A stretch of 64,000 nucleotides of DNA, from contig JALUAG010000106.1 of NCBI GenBank assembly GCA_027045875.1, positions 38,769 to 102,768 of the forward strand. Direction: 5' to 3'. How positions within the stretch are numbered: the first letter of the stretch is position 1; each line of letters opens with the position of its first letter. The translations under genes and the position numbers were made by a program. Origin of the DNA: Alphaproteobacteria bacterium (lineage in GTDB: Bacteria; Pseudomonadota; Alphaproteobacteria; Geminicoccales; Geminicoccaceae). The notes beneath the pieces were generated by a model that saw only the letters and a program-made list of their open reading frames with translations, made no database searches and was not told where the DNA came from. This document shows positions 1 through 8,099 of the stretch, piece by piece.

Positions 1-189
1 TTCGCCACCCGGCGGTTTCTGTTCGCCCGCCAGGGCAAGGTCTTCCAGCTCGTCGACATCACCGGCCAGCGCCGCACCAAGCCCTATTTCACCGTCGGTA
101 CCTCGCCCGCCGGCACGACCCTCAAGATCCGCATCCCGGTCTTTCTCGAGGGGCTGGTGCCGGGGCCGGCGGCGCTGCCGAAGCGCTGA
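1..189 (+). CDS. C-terminal 62 residues of an unrecognised protein (5' truncated)
   Basis: The frame is open from the first base and stops at a TGA at 187-189, so only the C-terminus of a gene starting upstream of the window is visible. The fragment is basic and beta-like, with a FLEGLVPGP segment near its end. I do not recognise a family. It ends 9 bases before the stop of the convergent enoyl-CoA hydratase-like gene. Codon use matches the neighbours, which supports real coding. Confidence 0.55.
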   Translation, partial: FATRRFLFARQGKVFQLVDITGQRRTKPYFTVGTSPAGTTLKIRIPVFLEGLVPGPAALPKR

Positions 190-198
190 GGAGGGGCC

Positions 199-993
199 TC
201 AGCCGGCCGCCCAGGCGGGCTTGCGCTTCTCGAGGAAGGCCCTGAGCCCCTCCTCGAAGTCCCGGCCGAGGGCGTTGTCGACGATCACCTCGGTGGTCAT
301 CGCATAGGCCTCCTCGAGGCCCATCTCGAGCTGGGCGTAGAAGGCGCGCTTGCCCAGGGCCAGCACCTCGCGCGGCTTGTCGAGCAGCCGCCCGGCCATG
401 GCGTCCACCGCCGCATCCAGCTCCGCCCGCGGCACCACCCGGTTGACGAGGCCCGCGCGGCGCGCCTCGGCGGCGTCGATGAAATCGCCGGTCAGCAGCA
501 TCTCCATCGCCGTCTTGCGGGGCACGTTGCGGGACAGCGCCACCATCGGCGTCGAGCAGAAGAGGCCGTATTTCACCCCCGAGGTAGCGAAACGGCTGTC
601 CTCGCCGCAGATCGCGAGATCGCAGGCGGCCACGAGCTGACAGCCGGCGGCGGTGGCGATGCCCTCGACGCGGGCGATCACCGGCTGGGGGATGCGGGTG
701 AGCTTGACCATCACCCGCGAGCACTGGTCGAACAGGGCCTTGAGGGCCTCGTAGGTGCGCTCGGCGCCCATCTCCTTGAGATCGTGGCCGGCGCAGAAGG
801 CGCGGCCGCCGGCGCCGGTGATCACCACCACCCGGATGCGGGGATCCTCGGCGATGGCATCGAGGGTCTCGTCGAGGGCGCCGAGGAGGGCCCGCGACAG
901 GGCGTTGAAGGCCGCGGGCCGGTTGAGGGTGAGGCGGGTCACCCCGTCCCCGCGATCCTCCCGCAGCAGTTCCGGTGTGCCGGTCTCGGTCAT
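199..993 (-). CDS. Enoyl-CoA hydratase/isomerase family protein, ECHDC3-like
   Basis: 264 residues with the crotonase fold. The oxyanion-hole motif AFCAGHDL is at 65-72 and a degenerate second motif (ATAAGCQL) near 113-120. At the two positions that are catalytic Glu in classical enoyl-CoA hydratase this protein has Gln (about 119) and Gly (about 139), as in the ECHDC3-like branch, so simple hydratase activity is doubtful. The ATG is preceded by GGAGAAGG. It lies 45 bases downstream of paaN on the same strand, probably in one operon, so a CoA-ester role in phenylacetate catabolism is inferred. Substrate unknown. Confidence 0.85.
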   Translation of the reverse strand: MTETGTPELLREDRGDGVTRLTLNRPAAFNALSRALLGALDETLDAIAEDPRIRVVVITGAGGRAFCAGHDLKEMGAERTYEALKALFDQCSRVMVKLTRIPQPVIARVEGIATAAGCQLVAACDLAICGEDSRFATSGVKYGLFCSTPMVALSRNVPRKTAMEMLLTGDFIDAAEARRAGLVNRVVPRAELDAAVDAMAGRLLDKPREVLALGKRAFYAQLEMGLEEAYAMTTEVIVDNALGRDFEEGLRAFLEKRKPAWAAG

Positions 994-1038
994 GGCCCTT
1001 CTCCGCTGCTTGCCTGCCCCGTCACCATCGCGGCGTCC

Positions 1039-2715
1039 TCACCCCGCGAGCGGCCGCCGCCGCTGGACGAAGCGGAAGCGCGGGGCGACGAAGGCGTCGT
1101 CGGTGAGCGTCGCGTTGCCGGCGGGATTGGCGCCGCTGACGTGGAAATCGCTGAAGGCCGCCGACTGGTTGACGTAGATGCCGCCGGTCAGGTTCTCCGA
1201 CAGCGCCACCCCGGCCTCCAGCATGGCCGCCGCGGTGGCCGCCAGCACCTCGCCGTCGGTGCTGTAGACGGCGGCGGTGATGGCCCCCCGTTCCCGCGCC
1301 CCGCGGGCCGCCCGCTCGATGGCGTCGAGGGTGCTGTCGGCCTCGATCAGGAAGCTGATGGGGCCGAACCACTCGCGCATGTAGAGATCCTCCTCGCCGC
1401 TCTCGGCGTGGACCACGAGCGGGCTGCGCAGGCAGGCCTTCTCGAAGCGCGGATGGGCGAGCGGCGTCGAGGCCCGCAGTACCGCGTCGCCCGCCGCCGC
1501 CGCCACCCGGTCGATGCGTTCCAGGGTGTCGGGGTTCTGGATGCAGCCCAGCACCTCGGCCGCCCGCTCGGCTTCCGACAGCAGGCCGTCGATGGCGCCG
1601 AGGATGCCCTGCGCCACCTCGTCGAAGCTCTTGCGCCCCTCGTCGGTGGCGATGCCGCCGGCGGGCACGAACAGGTTCTGGGGCGTGGTGCACATCTGCC
1701 CCGAGTAGAGGCAGAGGGAGAAGGCGAGGTTGCGGGTCATGCCGGCGAAATCGTCCGTCGAATCGATGATCACCGGATTGACCCCGGCCTTCTCGGTGAA
1801 GAGCTGGGCCTGGCGGGCATGGGCCTCGAGCCAGTCGCCGAAGGCACCCGAACCCGTGTAGTCGATGAGCCGGATCTCCGGCCGGGTGGCGAGGGCGGTG
1901 GTGATGGGCGCACCCGCGCTGTCCACCGCGAGCTGGACGAGATCGGCCGAAAACCCCTGCTCGCGCAGCACCTCACGCATGGTCTCGACGGTGATCGCGA
2001 GCGGCAGCACCGCCCGCGGATGGGGCTTGACGATCACCGGATTGCCGCAGGCCAGGGATGCGAAGAGGCCCGGATAGCTGTTCCAGGTGGGAAAGGTGGA
2101 GCAGCCGATCACCAGCGCGAGGCCGCGCGGGACGACGCTGTAGAGCTTCTCGAGCCGTGCCGTGCGGCCCTTGCCGACGGGCTTCTCCCATACCACCCGC
2201 GGCGGGATCCGCGTCATCGCCTCGTAGGCCAGCGCCACCGCCTCGAGGCCCCGGTCCTGGGCGTGCGGCCCGCCGGCCTGGAAGGCCATCATGAAACCCT
2301 GGCCGGTGGTGTGCATCACCGCATGGGCGAGCTCGAAGCTGCGGCGGTTGAGGCGCTGGAGGATCTCCATGCAGACCCCGACCCGGCCCTCGATGCCGGC
2401 CTCCCGCCAGGCGCCCATGGCGCCCTTCGCGCTGCGCAGCATGGCCGGGATGTCGGGGGCGGGATAGCTGATGCCGAGCGGGAAGCCGTAGGGGCTGCGC
2501 TCGCTGCCCAGGCGCTCGCCGCTCGATGGCTGATCGAGCTCGAACGGCTTGTCGAGCCGCGCCTCGAACGCACGGCGGCCCTCCTCGGCCGCCGTCTCGC
2601 CGTAGATCCGGCCGCTCGGCACCTCGGGAAAGGGGCTCCAGTGACGACGCGCGCGGCAGGCGGCGACCGCCTGTTCGAGACGTTCACGGTGCTGATCGAA
2701 CAGTGATGACGGCAT
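1039..2715 (-). CDS. paaN: Phenylacetic acid degradation protein PaaN (aldehyde dehydrogenase superfamily)
   Basis: 558 residues. PaaN is an aldehyde-dehydrogenase-type protein in many aerobic phenylacetate clusters. It is thought to oxidise the ring-opened semialdehyde-CoA, the job done by the dehydrogenase half of PaaZ elsewhere. The nucleophile Cys is about residue 342 (SGQMCTTPQNLF), the partner Glu about 308 (LFTEKAGVNP), and an NAD-binding stretch is near 200-230. The frame is open for 122 more codons upstream, but the ATG at 2715 is right behind a GAGAGGGAGG site and begins the conserved protein; the extra part overlaps paaG. It is divergent from paaG. The 117-bp gap holds a CGGGGTGCCCCG palindrome (2744-2755) that could be an operator. 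Confidence 0.9.
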   Translation of the reverse strand: MPSSLFDQHRERLEQAVAACRARRHWSPFPEVPSGRIYGETAAEEGRRAFEARLDKPFELDQPSSGERLGSERSPYGFPLGISYPAPDIPAMLRSAKGAMGAWREAGIEGRVGVCMEILQRLNRRSFELAHAVMHTTGQGFMMAFQAGGPHAQDRGLEAVALAYEAMTRIPPRVVWEKPVGKGRTARLEKLYSVVPRGLALVIGCSTFPTWNSYPGLFASLACGNPVIVKPHPRAVLPLAITVETMREVLREQGFSADLVQLAVDSAGAPITTALATRPEIRLIDYTGSGAFGDWLEAHARQAQLFTEKAGVNPVIIDSTDDFAGMTRNLAFSLCLYSGQMCTTPQNLFVPAGGIATDEGRKSFDEVAQGILGAIDGLLSEAERAAEVLGCIQNPDTLERIDRVAAAAGDAVLRASTPLAHPRFEKACLRSPLVVHAESGEEDLYMREWFGPISFLIEADSTLDAIERAARGARERGAITAAVYSTDGEVLAATAAAMLEAGVALSENLTGGIYVNQSAAFSDFHVSGANPAGNATLTDDAFVAPRFRFVQRRRPLAG

Positions 2716-2832
2716 CCTCCCTCTCCCCGCATGCGCGCCCTTCCGGGGTGCCCCGAAACGGTGGCGCTGCTCTACCAAAGAAGGCCGCCCCGGTCTATCG
2801 TGGCGCCATCCGGTGACGCGGGGAGAGGTGTG

Positions 2833-3624
2833 GTGAGCGAGGCGGTGGTGTTGCTGGCGCGGGACCGTGGGGTGGCGGAGATCACCCTCAACCGTCCCGA
2901 CAAGCTCAATGCCTTCAACGAGGAGATGCACCGCGAACTCCGGCGCTGCCTCGATGCGGCGGAAGCCGATCCCGAACTGCGGGCGGTCCTGCTGACCGGC
3001 GCCGGACGGGGCTTCTGCGCCGGTCAGGATCTGGGCGACCGGACGGTCGCCGAGGGCGCCGAGCCGCCCGATCTCGGCCACACGCTCGAGACCCTCTACA
3101 ACCCGCTGATCCGCCGCCTGCGCCGTCTCGAGAAGCCGGTGGTCTGCGCCGTCAACGGCGTCGCGGCGGGGGCCGGCGCCAATCTCGCACTCGCCTGCGA
3201 CATCGTGCTGGCGGCCCGTTCCGCAAGCTTCATCCAGGCCTTCTGCCGCATCGGCCTCGTGCCCGATTCGGGCGGCACCTGGTTCCTGCCCCGGCTCGTG
3301 GGCGATGCGCGCGCCCGCGGGCTCGCGCTCCTGGGCGAGAAGCTGTCGGCCGAGGAGGCGGCCGCCTGGGGGCTCATCTGGCGGGCGGTGCCGGACGAGG
3401 CGCTCCTGGACGAGGCGCGCGGTCTCGCCCGTCGGCTGGCCGAGGCGCCGACCCGCGGGCTGGCGCTCGTCAAGCGGGCGCTCGATGCCTCCTGGGCCAA
3501 CGATCTCGACGCCCAGCTCGATCTCGAACGCGATCTCCAGCGCGTGGCCGGCCGCACCGAGGACTACCGGGAAGGCGTGCGCGCCTTTCTCGAAAAGCGC
3601 CCGCCGCGGTTCCGGGGGCGGTGA
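2833..3624 (+). CDS. paaG: PaaG-type 1,2-epoxyphenylacetyl-CoA isomerase
   Basis: 263 residues, crotonase fold. PaaG converts ring-1,2-epoxyphenylacetyl-CoA to the seven-membered oxepin-CoA and also isomerises double bonds during side-chain oxidation. GFCAGQDLGD is at 60-69. The hydratase Glu residues are absent, but the Asp used by PaaG-type isomerases is present at about 145 in LVPDSGGTWF, which separates it from a hydratase. I chose the GTG at 2833, four bases after GGGAGAGG; a longer start at 2731 would add non-homologous sequence and run into paaN. Its stop overlaps the paaH start (TGATG). Confidence 0.92.
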   Translation: MSEAVVLLARDRGVAEITLNRPDKLNAFNEEMHRELRRCLDAAEADPELRAVLLTGAGRGFCAGQDLGDRTVAEGAEPPDLGHTLETLYNPLIRRLRRLEKPVVCAVNGVAAGAGANLALACDIVLAARSASFIQAFCRIGLVPDSGGTWFLPRLVGDARARGLALLGEKLSAEEAAAWGLIWRAVPDEALLDEARGLARRLAEAPTRGLALVKRALDASWANDLDAQLDLERDLQRVAGRTEDYREGVRAFLEKRPPRFRGR

Positions 3625-5141
3625 TGGGCGCGCTCTCCCGGGAGGCTGTGGTCGGCATCGTGGGCGCCGGCACCATGGGGGCGGGCATCGCCCAGCTCGC
3701 CGCCACCGCCGGCCATCGCGTGCGCCTTTACGACGCCCGTCCGGAGGTCGCCCCGCGGGCGATCGCGGGCATCGCCCAGCGGCTCGAGGCCTCGGTCGCC
3801 AGGGGCCGGCGGCGCGCGGAGGAGGTGCGGGAGATCCTCGCCCGGCTGGAAGCCGTCTCCGGCCTCGCCGAGCTCGCCCCGGCGGCGCTCGTGATCGAGG
3901 CCATCCTCGAGGAGCTCGAGGCCAAGCGGGCGCTCTTCGCCGAGCTCGAGGCGATCCTCGGGCCCGAGGCGATCCTCGCGAGCAACACCTCCTCGCTGTC
4001 GATCACCGCCCTCGCCGCGGGTCTCGCGCGGCCTGGCCGCCTCGCCGGCATGCACTTCTTCAATCCGGCGCCGGTGATGCCCCTCGTCGAGATCGTCTCG
4101 GGGCTGGAGACCGATCCCGGGGTGGCGGCCACCCTGTTCGACACCGCCGCCGCGTGGGGCAAGGAGCCGATCCGGGTCCGCAACACGCCGGGCTTCGTCG
4201 TCAACCGGGTGGCGCGTCCCTTCTACGGCGAGGGCTTCCGGCTGCTGGCCGAGGGGGCGGCGGATCCCGCCACCCTGGATGCCGTCTACCGCGATTGCGG
4301 CGGCTTCCGGATGGGGCCCTTCGAGCTGGTCGATCTCATCGGCCTCGACGTCAATCTCGCCGTCACCCGGAGCGTCTTCGCCGCCTGCCACTACGACCGC
4401 CGCTACACCCCCTCCCATCTCCAGGAGGAGATGGTCGCGGCGGGGCGTCTCGGCCGCAAGAGCGGCCGCGGGTTCTACGAGTACGGCGAGGGCGCCGCGC
4501 GGCCCGAACCGGCGGTGGAGCCCGAGGGTGCGGCGCCGGCCGAGATCCTCGCCGAAGGCCATCTCGGTCCCGCCGAGCCGCTCCTCGATCTCGCCCGCGA
4601 GGCCGGCATCCGCGTCCAGTGGCAGCCGCACGGGCCGGGCCTCCTGCATCTCGGCGGCAGCGTGCTGATGATGACCGACGGCACCGCCGCCGAGGAGCAT
4701 GCGGCGCGTCAGGGGCGGCCGGTGGTGACCTTCGATCTCTGCCTCGACTACCGGACCGCGCCGCGGATCGCCATCGCCGCCGCCGACCGCTGCGGAGCAG
4801 GCGATCTCGCGGCGGCCGCCGGGTTCTTCCAGGCCATGGGCAAGCGGGTGATGCGCATCGGCGATCTTCCCGGCATGGTGGTCCTGCGCACCCTCGCCAT
4901 GCTGGCGGCCGAGGCGGCCGATCTCGTGCACCACGGCATCGCCGCGCCCGAGGCGGTGGATCTCGCCATGCGCAAGGGAGTGAACTACCCCCGCGGTCCC
5001 CTCGCCTGGGCCGGGGAGGTGGGCTGGCTGCGGATCGTCGAATGCCTCGACCATCTGGCCCGCGTCTACGGCGAGGAGCGCTACCGCGGCTCCCTCTGGC
5101 TGCGACGGCGCCTGTGGCGCGAGGCCCATCGCCATGGATAG
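3624..5141 (+). CDS. paaH: 3-hydroxyacyl-CoA dehydrogenase PaaH
   Basis: 505 residues. An NAD-dependent 3-hydroxyadipyl-CoA dehydrogenase acting late in phenylacetate catabolism. The Rossmann motif GIVGAGTMGAGIAQ is at 11-24. The catalytic His lies in GMHFFNPAPVMPLVEIVSG near 142-160. A first 3HCDH C-terminal domain (with MGPFELVDLIGLD) is followed by a second helical copy near 395-500 (GVNYPRGPLAWAGEVG), giving the two-domain length typical of PaaH. ATG 3624 overlaps the paaG stop; an in-frame GTG sits just before it. It overlaps paaI by eight bases, so paaGHI is one operon. Confidence 0.93.
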   Translation: MGALSREAVVGIVGAGTMGAGIAQLAATAGHRVRLYDARPEVAPRAIAGIAQRLEASVARGRRRAEEVREILARLEAVSGLAELAPAALVIEAILEELEAKRALFAELEAILGPEAILASNTSSLSITALAAGLARPGRLAGMHFFNPAPVMPLVEIVSGLETDPGVAATLFDTAAAWGKEPIRVRNTPGFVVNRVARPFYGEGFRLLAEGAADPATLDAVYRDCGGFRMGPFELVDLIGLDVNLAVTRSVFAACHYDRRYTPSHLQEEMVAAGRLGRKSGRGFYEYGEGAARPEPAVEPEGAAPAEILAEGHLGPAEPLLDLAREAGIRVQWQPHGPGLLHLGGSVLMMTDGTAAEEHAARQGRPVVTFDLCLDYRTAPRIAIAAADRCGAGDLAAAAGFFQAMGKRVMRIGDLPGMVVLRTLAMLAAEAADLVHHGIAAPEAVDLAMRKGVNYPRGPLAWAGEVGWLRIVECLDHLARVYGEERYRGSLWLRRRLWREAHRHG

Positions 5142-5577
5142 GCAGGCCCTCGCCGCCCGCGTCGCCCGCGGCATGTACGCGCGGGATTTCGCCGCCCGGC
5201 GCAACGGTGTCGAGATCCTCGAGGTGGGCCCCGGCTTCGCCCGGGTGGCGATGCGGGTGCGCCGCGAGATGCTGAACGGCCACGCCCTCTGCCACGGCGG
5301 CTACATCTTTCTGCTCGCCGACAGCGCCTTCGCCTACGCCTGCAACGCCGACAACCACGTCACGGTGGCACTCGCCTGCCACATCTCCTTCGTCGCCCCG
5401 GCGCGGGAGGGCGACCGGCTGGTGGCAGTGGCGCGGGAGGCGGCGAAGGCCGGTCGTACCGGCGTCTATGATGTCACCGTGCTCGACCAGGACGGCACCA
5501 CCATCGCCATCTTCCGCGGCAACAGCTACCGCACCCGGGGCCAGGTGGTGCCATCGGCGGCGCCGCCGGAGGCCTAG
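5134..5577 (+). CDS. paaI: Hotdog-fold phenylacetyl-CoA thioesterase PaaI
   Basis: 147 residues. PaaI hydrolyses stalled phenylacetyl- and hydroxyphenylacetyl-CoA esters, releasing CoA when ring metabolism backs up. The signature NGHALCHGGYIFLLAD (48-63) carries the conserved HGG and the catalytic Asp at 63; full-length single hotdog domain. The start overlaps the 3' end of paaH by eight bases, which shows translational coupling. Its TAG is shared as a CTAG palindrome with the stop of the convergent ATP-grasp gene. Confidence 0.92.
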   Translation: MDRQALAARVARGMYARDFAARRNGVEILEVGPGFARVAMRVRREMLNGHALCHGGYIFLLADSAFAYACNADNHVTVALACHISFVAPAREGDRLVAVAREAAKAGRTGVYDVTVLDQDGTTIAIFRGNSYRTRGQVVPSAAPPEA

Positions 5578-6671
5578 AGGGGCAGATCGCGGGGATCGCG
5601 TCCGCGCATCCGCATCAGGAACTTGGCGATGCGCGGGGCGGGATCGGCGATGTCGGCGGGATGCCGCCAGCGGGCGCCGATGGCCTCGCGGGCGGCCAGC
5701 AGACAGGCCGCCGGCCCCTCCTCGGCCAAGAGCTCCCGGCAGAGCTTGAGATAGACGCCGGGATTGAGCATCCGCCGTCCCACCACATAGCTGGTGGGGC
5801 TCGTGACCTCGCCGCAGGCGGCCTCCACCAGGAGCCGCGGCAGGTGCAGGCCGCAATCGAGGAAGTAGCGGACGTAGCCGGGCAGGCGGGGATTGATCTC
5901 GATCACCCTGGGCGTGCCGCAGCGGGCGTCGATCTTGAACTCCACCTCCGCCGGTCCCTGCCATCGGAGATGGTCGAAGAAGGGCAGCACGGCCTCGACC
6001 AGGGCCGGCTCGTGGCTGCTCTCGACGAGGGCGGCGAGGCCGCCTTTTGCCGGGTACTGGCGGATCTTGCGCAGGGTGAACCAGGCGACGAGCCGCGAGC
6101 GGCGGTCGAACAGCAGGGTGGCGGCGCGCATCGCCGTCGGCGGACCGGGCACATATTCGCACAGGAGATCGTCCGGGCCGGCGGCGCGCCGGGCGGCGGC
6201 GGCATCCGCGAAACGCCGCACCCCGCGCGCCCCGCCGACATCGAAGCGGGGCTTGACGACCACCGGCCCCGTCGCCTCCGCGGGGGTGAAAAGCCGCGGC
6301 GCCGGGATCCCGAGACGCGCACACAGGCGATGGGTCCGGCACTTGTCGTAGGCCGCCAGCACCGTCTCGTGGTCGGGGAAGGTCAGTGCGAAATGCCGCG
6401 CCAGCAGCGATCGCGCTCGGCTGAGCCGGACCACATCGGCGGAGCTCATGGCCAGCAGCAGCTCCACGCCCGCCGCCCGCAGCCGTTCGGCGAGGCGCGC
6501 CGGCGGAAGATCGTCCGGCAGGCGCAGATGCGTCCCGCAGTAGCGCGATCGCAGGCCGAGCGCCGGCATCCGCGGATCGCAGCCGATCACCGCGTGACCG
6601 CCCCGGCCGAGATCCCGGATCACGGCCAGAGCCGCGCGATCCAGCGCTCGCGTCACCGCCACCCGGGTCAC
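5574..6671 (-). CDS. ATP-grasp domain protein, substrate unknown
   Basis: 365 residues. A pre-ATP-grasp domain (1-110) resembles carboxylate-amine ligases and carbamoyl-phosphate-synthase-like proteins. The ATP-grasp core follows, with the nucleotide-binding Lys segment VVVKPRFDVGGARG near 145-158 and the metal-binding segment VEFKIDARCGTPRVIEINPRLPG near 248-270 (Glu and Asn ligands). Such enzymes join a carboxylate to an amine through an acyl phosphate. The start is a GTG with only a weak upstream purine run. It is 16 bases downstream of an acyltransferase-fold gene, so the two probably make or modify one amide-linked product. The chemistry is inferred and the substrate is unknown. Confidence 0.75.
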   Translation of the reverse strand: MTRVAVTRALDRAALAVIRDLGRGGHAVIGCDPRMPALGLRSRYCGTHLRLPDDLPPARLAERLRAAGVELLLAMSSADVVRLSRARSLLARHFALTFPDHETVLAAYDKCRTHRLCARLGIPAPRLFTPAEATGPVVVKPRFDVGGARGVRRFADAAAARRAAGPDDLLCEYVPGPPTAMRAATLLFDRRSRLVAWFTLRKIRQYPAKGGLAALVESSHEPALVEAVLPFFDHLRWQGPAEVEFKIDARCGTPRVIEINPRLPGYVRYFLDCGLHLPRLLVEAACGEVTSPTSYVVGRRMLNPGVYLKLCRELLAEEGPAACLLAAREAIGARWRHPADIADPAPRIAKFLMRMRGRDPRDLPL

Positions 6672-6687
6672 CTTGCCGCGCTCCGCT

Positions 6688-7839
6688 CTACGAGGGCGTG
6701 AGGACGTCTGTGAACTTGTAGCGTCGCGCGACCCAGCGGTGGAGCCGGAACACGGGTCGCGCCACGAGGTTTTCCGCCCCTCCGGGCCCGCGGAAGTAGA
6801 GCCGGGTGGGGAGGAAGTCGAAGCCGCGGCGGGCCTTGAGCCGGTGCTGCAGGATGCCGCCGTAGAGACGCCGGAGCCCGAGCTCGGTCGCCCGGCGCAC
6901 CGGCAGGTAGTAGCCCATGTTGAAATAGAGGAACGATCCGCGGGTCTCGGGCAGAAAGCCGCAGAAGGACAGATGGCCGACGCGCCCGTCGTGCACGACG
7001 GCCGCGAAGCCCACCAGCTCCCGGCCGGCGAAGGCCCCGAAGATGATGCAGCGCTCGCCCAGATGCTGCCTGAGCAGCGGCAGCAGGCGCGGACCGTAGG
7101 GATAGGGTACGTCGGGATTGAGGCGACGGTGATGGGCGAGGGCGATCCCGTGCAGCCGGTCGGCCAGAGGCTCCGGATCGGCGATCTCCCGGATCTCGAT
7201 GCCGCTGCGGGCGAAGACGCGGATCTCCCTGCGCACCATGCTGGGAAGGGTCGGCGAGCGGGCCCGCAGCGCCTCCAGATAGCCGTCGAAATCCGACCAG
7301 GCGATGTCCATGTAGGCGACGGGATTGTCGAGGGTGGCGAGGAAGCCGCGGTCGCGGAGGAGGCCCTGGAGCTCGCTGTCGGTGGCCGGCACCCGGCGGA
7401 AGACGAGCGGCAGGCCGCGCTCGCGCGCCCGTTCCAGCAGCCGGTCGAGGAGCTCCGCGCGCCGCGGGCCGAAGAGGGCGGGATCGCAGTCCTTGTGGGG
7501 TCCCACCAGCAGGCAGGGCACGAAGGAGACGCCCAGCCGGGCCAGCGGCCGGCGCAGGCGACCCAGAAGCACGCGGTCGGGAGAATGGAAGCAGTCCTGG
7601 CTCGCGACCTCGCGCAGGACGGCGGCGGCGGTCAGCCGTCCGCCCTCCTCGAGGGCGAGGTAGAGGGGGCACTCGTCGCGGGCGGCCTCGTCGAGGGCGC
7701 GCAGCCAGCCGTGGCCCACCATCATGCCGGGCGACAGCCGCGTCCAGACGTCCTCGTCGAAGGCGGTGACCCGGTCGGTGGACCGGAGGCGGGTTGCCGT
7801 GTCGGCCGGTGGCCGCGTCCGCGTCGCGGTCTCGCTCAT
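6688..7839 (-). CDS. GNAT-fold acyltransferase, BioF2/FemAB-like
   Basis: 383 residues after choosing the ATG at 7839 (N-terminus MSETATRT), seven bases behind AGGGAA; the open frame continues upstream to 8004 without homology. The C-terminal half resembles the double-GNAT (CelD/BioF2, FemAB-like) fold, with an acyl-CoA- or aminoacyl-binding type segment FAGRELVGFAAVVHDG and GSFLYFNMGYY. Members move acyl or aminoacyl groups onto amines of sugars, lipids or peptides. It is first in a two-gene operon with the ATP-grasp protein and divergent from paaK. Exact activity unknown; the family assignment is moderately sure. Confidence 0.7.
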   Translation of the reverse strand: MSETATRTRPPADTATRLRSTDRVTAFDEDVWTRLSPGMMVGHGWLRALDEAARDECPLYLALEEGGRLTAAAVLREVASQDCFHSPDRVLLGRLRRPLARLGVSFVPCLLVGPHKDCDPALFGPRRAELLDRLLERARERGLPLVFRRVPATDSELQGLLRDRGFLATLDNPVAYMDIAWSDFDGYLEALRARSPTLPSMVRREIRVFARSGIEIREIADPEPLADRLHGIALAHHRRLNPDVPYPYGPRLLPLLRQHLGERCIIFGAFAGRELVGFAAVVHDGRVGHLSFCGFLPETRGSFLYFNMGYYLPVRRATELGLRRLYGGILQHRLKARRGFDFLPTRLYFRGPGGAENLVARPVFRLHRWVARRYKFTDVLTPS

Positions 7840-7965
7840 CTGCCGTTCCCTGCGATCCTGCCGCCGCACGGGGGCGCGCCCGGATGTCCGGTGGCCGCGG
7901 CGCGCGCCGCGGCCCGTTACGGATAGGCGCGATGCGGCGATGACGCCACCCGCGGATCGCGGGCG

Positions 7966-7989
7966 CCATATCATCGGGCACCATATCAT
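7966..7989. repeat. Direct repeat of CCATATCAT between the acyltransferase gene and paaK
   Basis: CCATATCAT occurs at 7966-7974 and again at 7981-7989, start to start 15 bp apart, in the 260-bp divergent region. This is A+T-rich for its surroundings and could be a regulator site for either gene. No known operator is matched. Confidence 0.4.
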
Positions 7990-8031
7990 GGTGGGGATCG
8001 CCACCGGGCTCCGGCTGGAGGCGTCGGCGAC

Positions 8032-8059
8032 TTGAAAATTCGCCCGCCGCCCGTGATCT
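8032..8059 (+). promoter_or_regulatory. Possible sigma70-type promoter of paaK
   Basis: TTGAAA at 8032-8037, a 16-bp spacer, then a weak -10 TGATCT at 8054-8059, about 40 bases before the paaK start. Only the -35 is convincing. Confidence 0.3.
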
Positions 8060-8099
8060 TGGACCCGCTTCAGGAGGGACCGCCGGGAGGGAGGTTGCC

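Noticed and set aside
784..2706. Very long open frame on the opposite strand of paaN
   Set aside because: It is an antisense shadow: high-G+C codons with few stops. Its translation is Gly/Ala/Arg/His-rich with no domain, while the minus strand encodes PaaN.
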